This document shows, piece after piece, positions 43,172 to 52,199 of a DNA stretch of 64,000 bases. The first letter of the stretch is position 1; each line of letters opens with the position of its first letter. The notes below the pieces were generated by a model, which had not been told where the DNA came from, ran no database searches, and saw nothing but the letters and a program-made list of their open reading frames with translations. A program made the position numbers and the translations under genes. Source of the stretch: JANNYA01 sp031422315 (lineage in GTDB: Bacteria > Pseudomonadota > Gammaproteobacteria > Xanthomonadales > SZUA-5); the NCBI GenBank assembly GCA_031422315.1, contig JANOQN010000042.1:62001-126000 (forward strand), read 5' to 3'.

Positions 43172-45652
43172 ATGAATCAAGATCCGCAAGACCTGCCTAA
43201 CAATGAGGCATATGACTCCAGTTCTATCAAGGTTCTCAAAGGCCTTGACGCCGTGCGTAAACGACCCGGCATGTACATCGGTGACACCGACGATGGCTCC
43301 GGCCTACACCACATGGTGTTTGAAGTGGTCGATAACTCTGTCGATGAAGCGCTCGCCGGATTCTGTAACGCAATTCGTGTGACCATTCACGCCGACGGCG
43401 CGATTAGCGTGATCGACAATGGCCGCGGTATTCCAGTCGATTTACACCCAGAAGAAGGTATTTCTACTGCAGAAGTAGTTATGACGGTTTTGCATGCGGG
43501 CGGCAAGTTCGACCAAAACAGCTACAAAGTCTCGGGCGGCTTGCACGGCGTTGGCGTGAGCGTAGTCAACGCGCTCTCAGATGTGCTGACGCTAACCATT
43601 GATCGCGATGGCGGGCGCTACCAGCAGATCTATCGGCTCGGCGTGCCTGACGCGCCGGTTGCCCGCATTTCCGATTCTGATCGACGCGGCACGATGGTTA
43701 AGTTTATTCCGAGCCCTACCATCTTCACTAACATCGAATTTCATTTCGAGATATTAGCGAAGCGGCTGCGCGAGCTTGCGTTCCTGAATTCCGGCTTGAA
43801 GATTGAGCTGTTCGACGAACGTACTGACAAGCATGAAACCTTCGAATATGCCGGTGGTATTCGTTCTTTTGTGGAACATCTAGCGCAGCTTAAAACACCG
43901 CTACACCCACACGTGATTTCCTTCATCCACAAAGCCGAAGGCAATATTGTCGTTGAAGTGGCAATGCAGTGGACTGATTCATATCAAGAAGCGGTGTATT
44001 GCTTCACCAACAATATTCCGCAAAAAGACGGCGGCACACACTTAGCGGGCTTTCGTGCAGCGCTAACACGAACGATTAACAGCTATATCGAAACCAGCGG
44101 ATTATTGAAAAAAGACAAGCTAGATCTGACGGGCGACGATAGCCGCGAAGGCTTGATTGCGGTGCTGTCGGTCAAAGTACCGGATCCTAAATTCAGCTCG
44201 CAGACTAAAGAAAAGCTAGTCAGCAGTGAAGTAAAGCCTGCTGTTGAAAGTACGCTGGCGGCCAAGCTGGTCGACTTCTTACAAGAACACCCAAACGAAG
44301 CGAAAATCATTTGCAGCAAAGTGATCGACGCGGCGCGCGCACGTGAAGCGGCGCGTAAAGCGCGTGATATGACGCGCCGCAAAGGTGCGCTGGATATCGC
44401 CGGTTTGCCAGGTAAATTGGCTGATTGCCAAGAAAAAGACCCAGCAAAAAGCGAGATTTTCTTAGTCGAAGGTGATTCCGCAGGCGGCTCAGCAAAGCAA
44501 GGCAGAAACCGCAAGTTCCAAGCGATCTTGCCGCTCAAAGGTAAGATTCTCAACGTTGAGAAGGCGCGTTTCGATAAAATGCTTAATTCAGCCGAAGTCG
44601 GAACGCTAATTATTGCGCTCGGCTGTGGCATAGGCAAAGACGAGTTTGATCCGAACAAGCTGCGCTACCACCGCATTATTATCATGACCGATGCGGATAT
44701 CGACGGCTCCCACATTCGCACCTTACTGCTTACTTTTTTCTATCGGCAAATGCCGGAACTGGTTGAGCGCGGTCACATTTACATCGCATTGCCGCCGCTT
44801 TATAAAGTCACTCAAGGCAAGCAAATAACCTACATCAAAGACGATGCGCAGCTAGCGGCGTATTTGGTGTCGTCTGCGGTTGACAACGCCGGGCTGGCGC
44901 CTGCCGAGGGCGCGCCGCCGATTTCTGGCGTGGCGCTGGAAAGTTTGATGCTGCGTTTTGATGCCGCGCAAAAACATATTGAACGGCTCGCGACGCGGTT
45001 TGACAAAAATCTGCTGCAAGCGATGTTGGAGGTTCCGATCGTTGGCGCAGCGCTGCTAGCAAATGGCGCTGCATTGAAAGAATGGAGTGTTATGCTGACC
45101 AACAAGCTCAGCCGCTCCGCGTTGGATGCGCCGCGCTATCAATTTAGTGTGGTTGAGCAAACGCTCGCATCGAATACCTCAATCCAGGCCATGCCGGGCG
45201 AAATAGAGACGAGTTTTGCGATCCAACTCGAACGCAAACATCACGGCCTAACTAGCATTCAAACCCTCGGTAGCGGGTTTTTCCAAAGCGTTGATTATCG
45301 TCCGATTGGCGAAGTCGCGAAAGACGTGGCTGGCTTGATTCAACCGGGCGCACAAGTGACTCGCGGCGGGCGCTCGGAACGCGTACAAAATTTCCGTGAA
45401 GTGTTTGACTGGCTGATTGAACAAGCGCAGCGCAATCGTGAAGTCGGGCGCTTCAAAGGCTTGGGCGAAATGAACGCGGATCAGCTGTGGGACACCACAA
45501 TGAATTCTGAAACAAGACGCTTGCTGCTGGTTACCGTGGATGACGCGATTGCGGCAGACGAAATGTTCAGTATGTTGATGGGCGAAGCGGTTGAGCCACG
45601 GCGGATTTTTATCGAAACCAATGCGCTGCGGGTCGCGAATCTCGACGTTTAA
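43172..45652 (+). CDS. gyrB: DNA gyrase subunit B
   Basis: ATPase subunit of gyrase, which introduces negative supercoils. From ATG 43172 the protein is 826 residues, slightly longer than E. coli GyrB (804). Seen in order: RKRPGMYIGDT, EVVDNSVDEALAG, VIDNGRGIPV, GGLHGVGVSVVNAL (GHKL ATPase), IFLVEGDSAGGSAKQGRN and the Toprim IMTDADIDGSHIRTLLLTF, and the C-terminal RFKGLGEMNADQLWDTTM and RRIFIETNAL. An upstream in-frame start (43076) is unlikely. Confidence 0.99.
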   Translation: MNQDPQDLPNNEAYDSSSIKVLKGLDAVRKRPGMYIGDTDDGSGLHHMVFEVVDNSVDEALAGFCNAIRVTIHADGAISVIDNGRGIPVDLHPEEGISTAEVVMTVLHAGGKFDQNSYKVSGGLHGVGVSVVNALSDVLTLTIDRDGGRYQQIYRLGVPDAPVARISDSDRRGTMVKFIPSPTIFTNIEFHFEILAKRLRELAFLNSGLKIELFDERTDKHETFEYAGGIRSFVEHLAQLKTPLHPHVISFIHKAEGNIVVEVAMQWTDSYQEAVYCFTNNIPQKDGGTHLAGFRAALTRTINSYIETSGLLKKDKLDLTGDDSREGLIAVLSVKVPDPKFSSQTKEKLVSSEVKPAVESTLAAKLVDFLQEHPNEAKIICSKVIDAARAREAARKARDMTRRKGALDIAGLPGKLADCQEKDPAKSEIFLVEGDSAGGSAKQGRNRKFQAILPLKGKILNVEKARFDKMLNSAEVGTLIIALGCGIGKDEFDPNKLRYHRIIIMTDADIDGSHIRTLLLTFFYRQMPELVERGHIYIALPPLYKVTQGKQITYIKDDAQLAAYLVSSAVDNAGLAPAEGAPPISGVALESLMLRFDAAQKHIERLATRFDKNLLQAMLEVPIVGAALLANGAALKEWSVMLTNKLSRSALDAPRYQFSVVEQTLASNTSIQAMPGEIETSFAIQLERKHHGLTSIQTLGSGFFQSVDYRPIGEVAKDVAGLIQPGAQVTRGGRSERVQNFREVFDWLIEQAQRNREVGRFKGLGEMNADQLWDTTMNSETRRLLLVTVDDAIAADEMFSMLMGEAVEPRRIFIETNALRVANLDV

Positions 45653-45808
45653 GGCGCGTGAGCCTGAAACAGGCTGCTTACAAATCTGAAAAGTAAACTC
45701 GCGTAGCTTTTCTTTACCTTCAAATTGAACTGTTACCCACATTATTCGTCCACCCCTTCACGACAATCGCTTAGCAAGCCCAACCCACCGGTAATTAGCC
45801 CATAAATT

Positions 45809-46807
45809 ATGTCCGTTATCCTTGATGCCCTGAAAAAAGCAGAAGCAGATCGCCAGCGCGATGGCGTGCCGGAGATTCGCGGTGCGCAAAGTACGGCGAG
45901 ACTCGCCAACGCGCGTCGGCGTAGGCTTTGGTTTATTGCGCTGCTGGGAACCTTGGTTTGTACCGGCGCGGCGTGGTTTACTCTTGTAGGTGTTCCAAAA
46001 GCTGCAAATGACCTCCCGCTTGCTGAGCAACAAGGGCTACCCAATGGCAACGGCGCGGCAGTCAGCGATCAAACGCTAACGGCTGGCGAAACGGCGCAAA
46101 AATATTCGAACGGTCAAACTAAATCCGGTCAAACCGGCTCCGGCACCATGGACGCTTCATTCGCCAACGCAGAATCCACCGCGCAAACTTATGCAGAAGG
46201 CGCTTCTGGTATGAGCTCGGACGCATTCTTGCCCGCTCCGGCACCCGAGCTTTTACAGGCGAACACTGCGGCGGCGAAGCGGGTAGCAAACGATAGTTTT
46301 GCGGCAACGCCCGCCGTCGCCATTCCTACGCTCGCACAGCCAAATACTGGCGCAGCGCAGCCGGTTTATGCGAGTGCGCAGGATCCGCAAAATTTAGTGA
46401 CGGCAGACCAACGTGAAATCACCAGTAATCAAGCGCTTACGTCGATGGCAGCGGCAGAGCCAACGCTAGCCACCGTCGATATAAACCCCGCAAAAACCCA
46501 GAAAACGGAAAGCGCGCCGCCTGCACCAGAATTGGTGCTTCAAGCGGCGCAGCAATCGGTCAGCGCCGCAGCCAGCGTGCCAGAGCTCTATCAGCTGGAC
46601 TATCCAACAAGGCATGCGCTGCCTAAGCTTGGTCTTACGGTGCACGTTTTCGACGCCAATTCGGCTCGCAGCTTTGTCATCGTCAATAACAAGCGATTTG
46701 GCGAAGGTGAGCAAATCGAGGGCAGCGTATTGGTTGCAAAAATTCACCGCGAAGGTGTGGAATGCGAGTTTAACGGCCAGCGTTTTATGCTGCCGCGTCA
46801 ACTCTAG
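45809..46807 (+). CDS. gspB: General secretion pathway protein GspB
   Basis: A type II secretion accessory of 332 residues. The N-terminus MSVILDALKKAEADRQRDGVPEI and one transmembrane segment (about 39-59) are followed by a long Ala/Gln/Thr-rich linker (about 65-260) and the T2SS GspB domain (LGLTVHVFDANSARSFVIVNN, FGEGEQIEGSVLVAKIHREG). GspB works with GspA and the secretin to assemble the outer-membrane pore. gspA and other T2SS genes are not in the window. It sits between gyrB and a rhomboid gene. Confidence 0.88.
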   Translation: MSVILDALKKAEADRQRDGVPEIRGAQSTARLANARRRRLWFIALLGTLVCTGAAWFTLVGVPKAANDLPLAEQQGLPNGNGAAVSDQTLTAGETAQKYSNGQTKSGQTGSGTMDASFANAESTAQTYAEGASGMSSDAFLPAPAPELLQANTAAAKRVANDSFAATPAVAIPTLAQPNTGAAQPVYASAQDPQNLVTADQREITSNQALTSMAAAEPTLATVDINPAKTQKTESAPPAPELVLQAAQQSVSAAASVPELYQLDYPTRHALPKLGLTVHVFDANSARSFVIVNNKRFGEGEQIEGSVLVAKIHREGVECEFNGQRFMLPRQL

Positions 46808-46821
46808 TTTTAATTTAGCGC

Positions 46822-47508
46822 ATGTTTGTCCGAGTCGAAGCGCGGCCTAAGCTGCATTTGCTCTGGGCAACGCCGGTATTACTTGCTTTGATGGTGGCTG
46901 TTGGCGTGTGGGAAGCATTGCTGTTACCGACCGAAAAATCGCGGTTTATGCGTCAATTTGGCACTATTCCAAGCGAAGTGAGCGCGCAGCTTGGTGCGCC
47001 GAGTGCGCGCTTACTAGATCTCATCACCTCGCAATTTATCCATATTGACGTAGCACATTTACTTGGCAACGCGCTATTTCTATCGCTTTTTGGTATTGCG
47101 GTCGAACGCGTGTTTCGCTCGCGGATGGTGTTTTTGCTGTTTATTTTGTGCGGCGCGATTTCCAACATCACCACCGCGCTGTTGATTAGTCAGCAATCCG
47201 CGCCGATAGTGGGCGCGAGCGGTGCGGTTTCCGGTTTGATTGGCGCGTATTTATTCTTGTTTCCGCGCGCTTCGCTTGGCATTGTGATTCCCCTTGGGCT
47301 TTACTTTCACACCGAGCGCGTCCCCGCGCCGGTGCTCATTGGGCTTTGGTTTTTTCTGCAGGTGCTATTCACCTTCGCTAGCAGCGAAGCGCTCACAATT
47401 GCCTGGTTTTCACACGTGATTGGCTTTATCAGCGGCTTTTTACTTGCCGGTATTTTCCGACCGCTGCTAGTTTCAGGGGCACGCGCGCGGGTTTTGCAGA
47501 GCCGCTAA
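46822..47508 (+). CDS. Rhomboid family intramembrane serine protease
   Basis: A 228-residue, six-helix protein. The rhomboid features are HIDVAHLLGNALFL (conserved HxxxN), the catalytic GASGAVSGLIGAYL (Ser about residue 137) and the His in WFSHVIGFISG. Substrates are unknown. It begins 15 bases after gspB, so they may share a transcript. It is the last housekeeping-like gene before the toxin island. Confidence 0.9.
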   Translation: MFVRVEARPKLHLLWATPVLLALMVAVGVWEALLLPTEKSRFMRQFGTIPSEVSAQLGAPSARLLDLITSQFIHIDVAHLLGNALFLSLFGIAVERVFRSRMVFLLFILCGAISNITTALLISQQSAPIVGASGAVSGLIGAYLFLFPRASLGIVIPLGLYFHTERVPAPVLIGLWFFLQVLFTFASSEALTIAWFSHVIGFISGFLLAGIFRPLLVSGARARVLQSR

Positions 47509-47560
47509 GGCTTGAGTGAAAGATTGCGTCAGCGTTGACGACTTCTTGTTCCCCTGAAAA

Positions 47561-47637
47561 TGATTTCGTCGGTCTTCGCCCCATCGTGCCTTACAAAACC
47601 GACTCAAAAGCACCCATGCGGTCAAGAAATCAGTTTT
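47561..47637 (-). repeat. Conserved tail downstream of exported partner gene, copy A
   Basis: About 75 bases directly after the stop of the gene at 47638 that recur after both other copies of that gene (48334-48412 and 54258-54334). On the plus strand it runs from TTTCGTCGGTCTTCGC to GGTCAAGAAATCAGTTTTC. It is non-coding as far as can be told and was carried along with the gene when it duplicated. Confidence 0.75.
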
Positions 47638-48234
47638 CTAACGTATGTGCACATCATAGAAACTCACACTGGAACGCGAGCCTTTTTCCACTTCTTCCGT
47701 TGTCCGGCTGAATCGCTCTTGCAACTTAGACTTTGGTTCACTCAAAAACCGAAAAGTGAATTTTGATCCCAGCGTTACTGAGTACCGTCGTTTGGACTTG
47801 GGCTTCTCGGTCATGAATTCACTTAGCCGATATCGCTGCACTTGGCTTTCTCCAGGGGCAAGTTGAATAACGTTATAGGGAATTTGCCGATGCTCTGCTT
47901 CGGGAGAATCCGTGGAAGGTGTTGCAAACATTCTGCTGATCATTCGCCCGTCATTGCCAATAATCAGATAAAAATTTAGATCGCTCACAAACTTAGTCTC
48001 AATAGGCTCCGCACTGATATTTCGCAGCGTTCGACGCAAGTAGCGCACATATTGTTTGGAACCTGACTTATTAGTGCTATGCAGCTCTAGGCAGTAATTC
48101 ACCTCTAACACTTGTAAACGCACGGCAGACTCGATGTGGGCGCACTTTGGTATTTGCTCTGCGCTTGCACTATTCGAGTAAAAGCCTAATAGAAAGAACA
48201 AAACCGACGGCATACTAGTCATAAAAATCCTCAT
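47638..48234 (-). CDS. Exported partner (candidate immunity) protein, copy A
   Basis: About 198 residues from ATG 48234. Signal peptide (MTSMPSVLFFLLGF ... ASAEQ), then a beta-rich domain with VNYCLELHSTNKSG, YVRYLRRTLRNI, FYLIIGNDGRM, VIQLAPGESQVQRYRLSEFM and a C-terminal SVSFYDVHIR. No known family recognised. It is a mosaic: ends nearly identical to copy C (54335-54931), middle nearly identical to copy B (48413-49009). Because copy C is translationally coupled to an HExxH effector cassette, an envelope immunity or inhibitor role is inferred. Confidence 0.65.
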   Translation of the reverse strand: MRIFMTSMPSVLFFLLGFYSNSASAEQIPKCAHIESAVRLQVLEVNYCLELHSTNKSGSKQYVRYLRRTLRNISAEPIETKFVSDLNFYLIIGNDGRMISRMFATPSTDSPEAEHRQIPYNVIQLAPGESQVQRYRLSEFMTEKPKSKRRYSVTLGSKFTFRFLSEPKSKLQERFSRTTEEVEKGSRSSVSFYDVHIR

Positions 48235-48333
48235 CGGCCACAAACCGCTATTGGTGGCGGGCACTGATACAGCCCATTTCCACATATGCGTCATTTCATG
48301 GACCGTAGCGTGTCCGAAGTACTCTTGAGCCAT
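48235..48333 (-). pseudogene. Short HExxH-containing fragment fused before copy A
   Basis: In the frame of copy A the sequence upstream reads AQEYFGHATVHEMTHMWKWAV, a zincin-like HEMTH motif as found in effector metallopeptidase domains. The last bases match the 3' end of the cassette at 54928 but in another reading frame. This looks like a scar of a further, different metallopeptidase cassette. Confidence 0.5.
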
Positions 48334-48412
48334 TGAATTTCGTCGGTGTTCGCACCATCGTGCCTTACAAAACCAGCGCTAAAGCAGCCCATGCAGTCAA
48401 GAAATCAGTTTT
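48334..48412 (-). repeat. Conserved tail downstream of partner gene, copy B
   Basis: Same 75-base element as at 47561 and 54258, with a few substitutions and small indels (for example ACCAGCGCTAAAGCAG in place of ACCGACTCAAAAGCAC). Directly follows the stop of the gene at 48413. Confidence 0.75.
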
Positions 48413-49009
48413 CTAACGTATGTGCACATCATAAAAGCTCACGTTCGAGCGCGAATCCATCGCATCGTCTTCCTTGGTTCTACTCATACGCTCAGCAAGC
48501 TTTGCCTTTGGTTCGCGTAAAAAGCGAAAGCCAAGACGTGTCCCCATACTGATCGAATATTGACGTGTTTTGTTAGGTTTTTCGATCATGTAATCGCTCA
48601 GCCGATAGCGCTGTACATGGCTTTCACCTGGGGCAAGTTGAATAGCGTTATAGGGAATTTGCCAATGCTCTGCTTCCGGAGAATCCGTGGCAGGTGTTGC
48701 AAAAATTCTGCTGATCATTCTCTCGTCATTGCCAATAATCAGATAAAAATTTAGATCGCTCACAAATTCAGTCTCAATAGGCTCTGCACTGATATTTCGC
48801 AGCGTTCGACGCAAGTAGCGCACATATTGTTTGGAACCTGACTTATTAGTGCTATGCAGCTCTAGGCAGTAATTCATTTCCAAGGTCCGCAATCGAATAA
48901 CCGAATCAATATGGGCGCATTTTGCCGGCGATTCAGCGCGGGCGTGACCCAAAAAAAAGCACAGCAGAACTAGCAATAAAATTTTCGAGTTACCCATAAA
49001 AACCCTCAT
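48413..49009 (-). CDS. Exported partner (candidate immunity) protein, copy B
   Basis: About 198 residues from ATG 49009, which overlaps the end of the decayed metallopeptidase cassette by 4 bases (ATGA). Signal peptide (ILLLVLLCFFLGHARA). Same fold pattern as copies A and C: MNYCLELHSTNKSG, YVRYLRRTLRNI, IQLAPGESHVQRYRLSDYM and the identical end VSFYDVHIR. The signal peptide and C-terminal third differ most from copy A, the middle is nearly identical. The gene stays open although its partner toxin is broken, as expected for a retained immunity gene. Confidence 0.68.
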   Translation of the reverse strand: MRVFMGNSKILLLVLLCFFLGHARAESPAKCAHIDSVIRLRTLEMNYCLELHSTNKSGSKQYVRYLRRTLRNISAEPIETEFVSDLNFYLIIGNDERMISRIFATPATDSPEAEHWQIPYNAIQLAPGESHVQRYRLSDYMIEKPNKTRQYSISMGTRLGFRFLREPKAKLAERMSRTKEDDAMDSRSNVSFYDVHIR

Positions 49010-49888
49010 GGCCCACAGACTACAGGAAGTGGCGAACAACTAAAAAGCACACGTCGAAATTGGATGGCACCAAGTAAATCTGCGATCCCACCAACCCCTT
49101 CATTGTAGAAGTCGGCTTCAGGTGTGTGATCACCGAGCCCACCATCACGAATTTGCACAGCCGTTGCGGCATTATTAAAATCAGTCTTGGCATTGCTCGG
49201 AAATCTCAGCCTTGTTGCTTCCGCTTTTGCCTCTTGAATGGTCGGAAAGCTTTGGATAGGAATTGAGAATTGATCGATTGTGCTAAGAAAGTCTGCCAAT
49301 TCAGAGTTCACATAGTTTTGGAAACGCGTGAAGTGTAAGTTTTCATGTGCTCGTGTGCCTGCTCGATTGTTGTACAGCGTTCCGCCTGGTAAGCCACCCG
49401 CGCCATTTGCCTGCAGGCACTGAATAACGGGATTACTGCCCGGCCGCCTGCGAAATGGCCAGAACGCGTCCACCTCATTGCGAACTCCAACCGGTTTAGA
49501 TAATCGCACTGTTGAATACCAATCACTATTGGCGGTGTCGCAATGATCGAGCCAGTCAACTCCGGAAAACCCCATGGATCTTGAATGGTAATGGTGGTTT
49601 GTATCTCAGCTTTGGTAAGCGCAAACTTCCACTGGCCTTCCGGCGTGCAGTAAGGCTCGACCTCGAAAACCCATACCCCAGGGTTAACGGTGTCCCCGAC
49701 AAAACCTGAAAACGAACCGTTTGTGCTAATCGGGGCTAGCTTCATGACAGGTGGTAAAAAATCACCGTAGTCACGCTACGTGGTGGCGTTTGCGCAAACT
49801 TCCGCACGCAATTTCCGCGGCCTGGCAAGCTGGGCACTGCGTACCATCACCTGGAGGACGGTATTTACAAGCAGCACAGCCGGTGGAT
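49006..49888 (-). pseudogene. Decayed HExxH metallopeptidase cassette
   Basis: Homologous to the cassette at 54928-56325: VEPYCTPEGQWKFALTKAEI, CDYLNRLEFAMRWTRSGHFAGG, then in another frame RAHENLHFTRFQNYVN and PEADFYNEGVGGIADLL. A one-base deletion near 49443 (GGCCCGCC in the intact copy, GGCCGCC here) breaks the frame just before the HENLH motif. A second deletion in the A-run at 49756-49761 breaks the N-terminal part, and the Cys-rich segment of the intact copy is mostly lost. Not translatable as one protein. Confidence 0.85.
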
Positions 49889-49957
49889 ATTCCGGCCTAT
49901 GAGAAGCCACCATTCCGGACTATGGGAAGCCACTATTCCGGGCTATGAGAAGCCAGT
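49889..49957. repeat. Three tandem 23-bp repeats at a cassette junction
   Basis: Copies begin at 49889, 49912 and 49935 (ATTCCGGCCTATGAGAAGCC and close variants). They sit exactly between an effector backbone fragment (SVTFPD) and the remains of the metallopeptidase cassette and introduce stop codons. No spacers, so not CRISPR. Confidence 0.85.
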
Positions 49958-50475
49958 GCTATCCGGAAATGTCACGCTTCCCGCTTTGATGATCATCTCG
50001 AATCCTTCAAAGCCTGGAATGGTCAGGCTCACATCTTGGTTGCCGCCTACAATTTGCGCTTGCGCTAGATTGACTGGAGGCAGATAAATTGCGTGCGGCA
50101 GTTGGTTGGTCTGGCCTTGTATCACTGCGGTTTCAAAGTGCAATGCGGGAAATTGCTGTGTGATGCCGCCTCGGTTGATATTCACTGTGCGGCCGTCGAC
50201 AAATAGGTCAATTTTACCGGCGGGCACGTCATTGAAACGGAATCTGCCATTTCCGTCTGTCGTTGCCGTTAGCCCCGTGCGGCTAACGGACAAGCGCACC
50301 CCAGCCAAAGCCGCTTCTAGGCGAACGCTGGAGGCGTCTATGCCTACGTTGCTGAAAGTAGCCGAATTAATTTCGCGACGCCGGGCGCGATGAAATTTCG
50401 GGCAAAGTCGCTGTGGTAAACGACCAGCTGCTAATGACTGGACAGTTGGGATTGCCGATGGGGCGCCGATCACCG
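49958..50475 (-). pseudogene. Effector backbone fragment (carboxypeptidase-regulatory-like region)
   Basis: Encodes VRLSVSRTGLTATTDGNGRF, KIDLFVDGRTV, LPHAIYLPPVNL and GFEGFEMIIKAGSVTFPD, matching the middle of the large effector at 60496-64000. Upstream (about 50400-50475) a frame-shifted piece reads IGNPNCPVISSWSF, the end of an Ig-like unit also seen at 52450. It has no start or signal peptide and ends in the 23-bp repeats. A relic of a backbone. Confidence 0.8.
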
Positions 50476-50609
50476 GTTGGTATAGCCAGTGTGCGTTTTA
50501 CATCATTTTCTGATCGCAGGATCATTGTTTAATGTATTTTTATGCAACATACATTTGTAGATTATAGAAATATGTTTGCCGTCCGATTAAATTTTATTAA
50601 AGAGAAAAA

Positions 50610-52110
50610 ATGAAAATTCTGTTGAACAGCAGTTTAGTTTCACAAATGCGTAATCGATTAATTAAAGCAGCATTGTGTGATTTTCGCAGACAACTACCAA
50701 CTTTTAGTAACTTTTTCTGCATGCTAATTTGCGTAATTGCAATTGCGTTTCCTGGATACTTGAAAAGCGAAACAAATAGATTTTGCGATGGCTTTGAAGC
50801 TACAAGTTGCCGTGGCTTAATTCTTGACTTAACTAAAGTATGGCCAAAACCAGGCGCAAAAGAATCCACTACCAATCCAGATGACCCAAACTTTTTCCGG
50901 CCGACGCATGTTTTCGCAAAACTTCCAGAAGCCTATTGGAACAACAAGACTAGACTACTGCTCGACGGCGTGGATATAACACCAAATCTTTTTAAAATTG
51001 AAAACGGCGTACTCACAGGTTTAGTAGATCGGGTGGGCGAAGGGATCCATCACGTTGAAGTCAAAGCCGGTAGCGAAACGGCTGGTTGGAGTTTTACCGC
51101 AGGTGACCCGCCTCCGTACCTTGGGATAATCGTACCCGGGAGATCGGTGGCAGGTTTAGTCAAAATCAATATTGAATTTAACGATACGGCCGTTTTTGGG
51201 GGTTACAGCTCAGGAATTGATCTAGCTTCTTTGTCAGTTAAGCTGAACGGAGTTGACGTAACTGAAAGTGGAACAATTACTCCCAACAGTTTTAGTCTTT
51301 CAAAACTGCTCGCAAGTGGTGACTACGAAATTTCGGCTACTGTTGCAGATAAACTCGGGTATGTGCAAACAAAATTGAGTTTTTTTAGTATTGGACCAAC
51401 GCCAGAGCTAAGTAACTGTACTTCCGGAAACTTTGAGTTCGCCAAACCCCCGGTTATCGCCTGTGAAGTAAAAGATGTGAGCAGTGAAATTGATGTTTCC
51501 AGCGTAAAAGTACTTTTGCGAAAAAATTCGGGTGATTTGGTTTTAGGCACGACAAAATATATCTCAACGTCGCCAAGTCAAGGGCGTTTTTTCTTTATAC
51601 CGAATCAACCGTTGGCCACAGATATTTATCACTTTGAGGCAACAATAAAAAATGTTCTTGGAGTCGAAATGGGTGTTTTAACACCTATTTTTATCGGAAA
51701 GAAACGAGAGTCAAGCGTTACCTTCGTTTCTCCAATTGCCGGACAGGTTTTTGAAGATCCGCGAATCGTAGTTCGAATAATAGCGAAGAACTGGGAGAGC
51801 TTCGCAGAGACCGTTAAAATCAATGGACAAGTTGCAGCCCCAAAGATCGTTAATAACGAGGTAGAATTTGAAACAGAGCTTCTATTAAATCCTGGTAGCA
51901 ACAACATAAATGCTGAGGTACTTTTTAAAAACGGTGAGATGCATGCGGATAGCATCAAAGTTGTTTACGACGCAGCGCCTTAAATCACCATTTCATCGCA
52001 ATCGGACTGGCAAGTCTTTGGCCCACTAGATGCACAATCGCCAGGAAGTGCAATGAAACTGACGGGTTTAGTAGAGCGGCCAATTGCTATCGCAGGCTCA
52101 ACCTCTACAG
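50610..52110 (+). pseudogene. Effector N-terminal region interrupted by a stop codon
   Basis: From ATG 50610 an open frame of 457 codons: signal-anchor (FFCMLICVIAIAFPGYL), FCDGFEATSC, then Ig-like beta repeats. It stops at TAA 51981-51983, yet the same frame continues after the stop with ITISSQSDWQVFGP and LTGLVERPIAIAG, equivalent to PQIKIVSPVDLQIFGP and LTGAVERPIAISG of the large effector. The stop replaces the Gln codon (CAA to TAA). Homology ends near 52110. It points opposite to most of the island and is visibly AT-rich. The first 457 codons might still make a protein. Confidence 0.75.
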
Positions 52111-52199
52111 AAGTTGTGAAAGTCCTGATTGCTCATTGCGTTTGGGAACGAAAAGTTAGTGAAAAAAGTTACAGATAGATGTGGGGCATGTTGTTTTGA

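Noticed and set aside
45742..46050. Minus-strand frames opposite gspB
   Set aside because: No family resemblance; the plus-strand GspB N-terminus is unmistakable.
47560..47766. Plus-strand 68-codon frame
   Set aside because: It is formed by the 75-base conserved tail and the antisense of the partner gene; similar frames at 48346 and 54047 have the same origin.
49889..49957. CRISPR-like array
   Set aside because: The 23-bp units are contiguous with no spacers, and there are only three.
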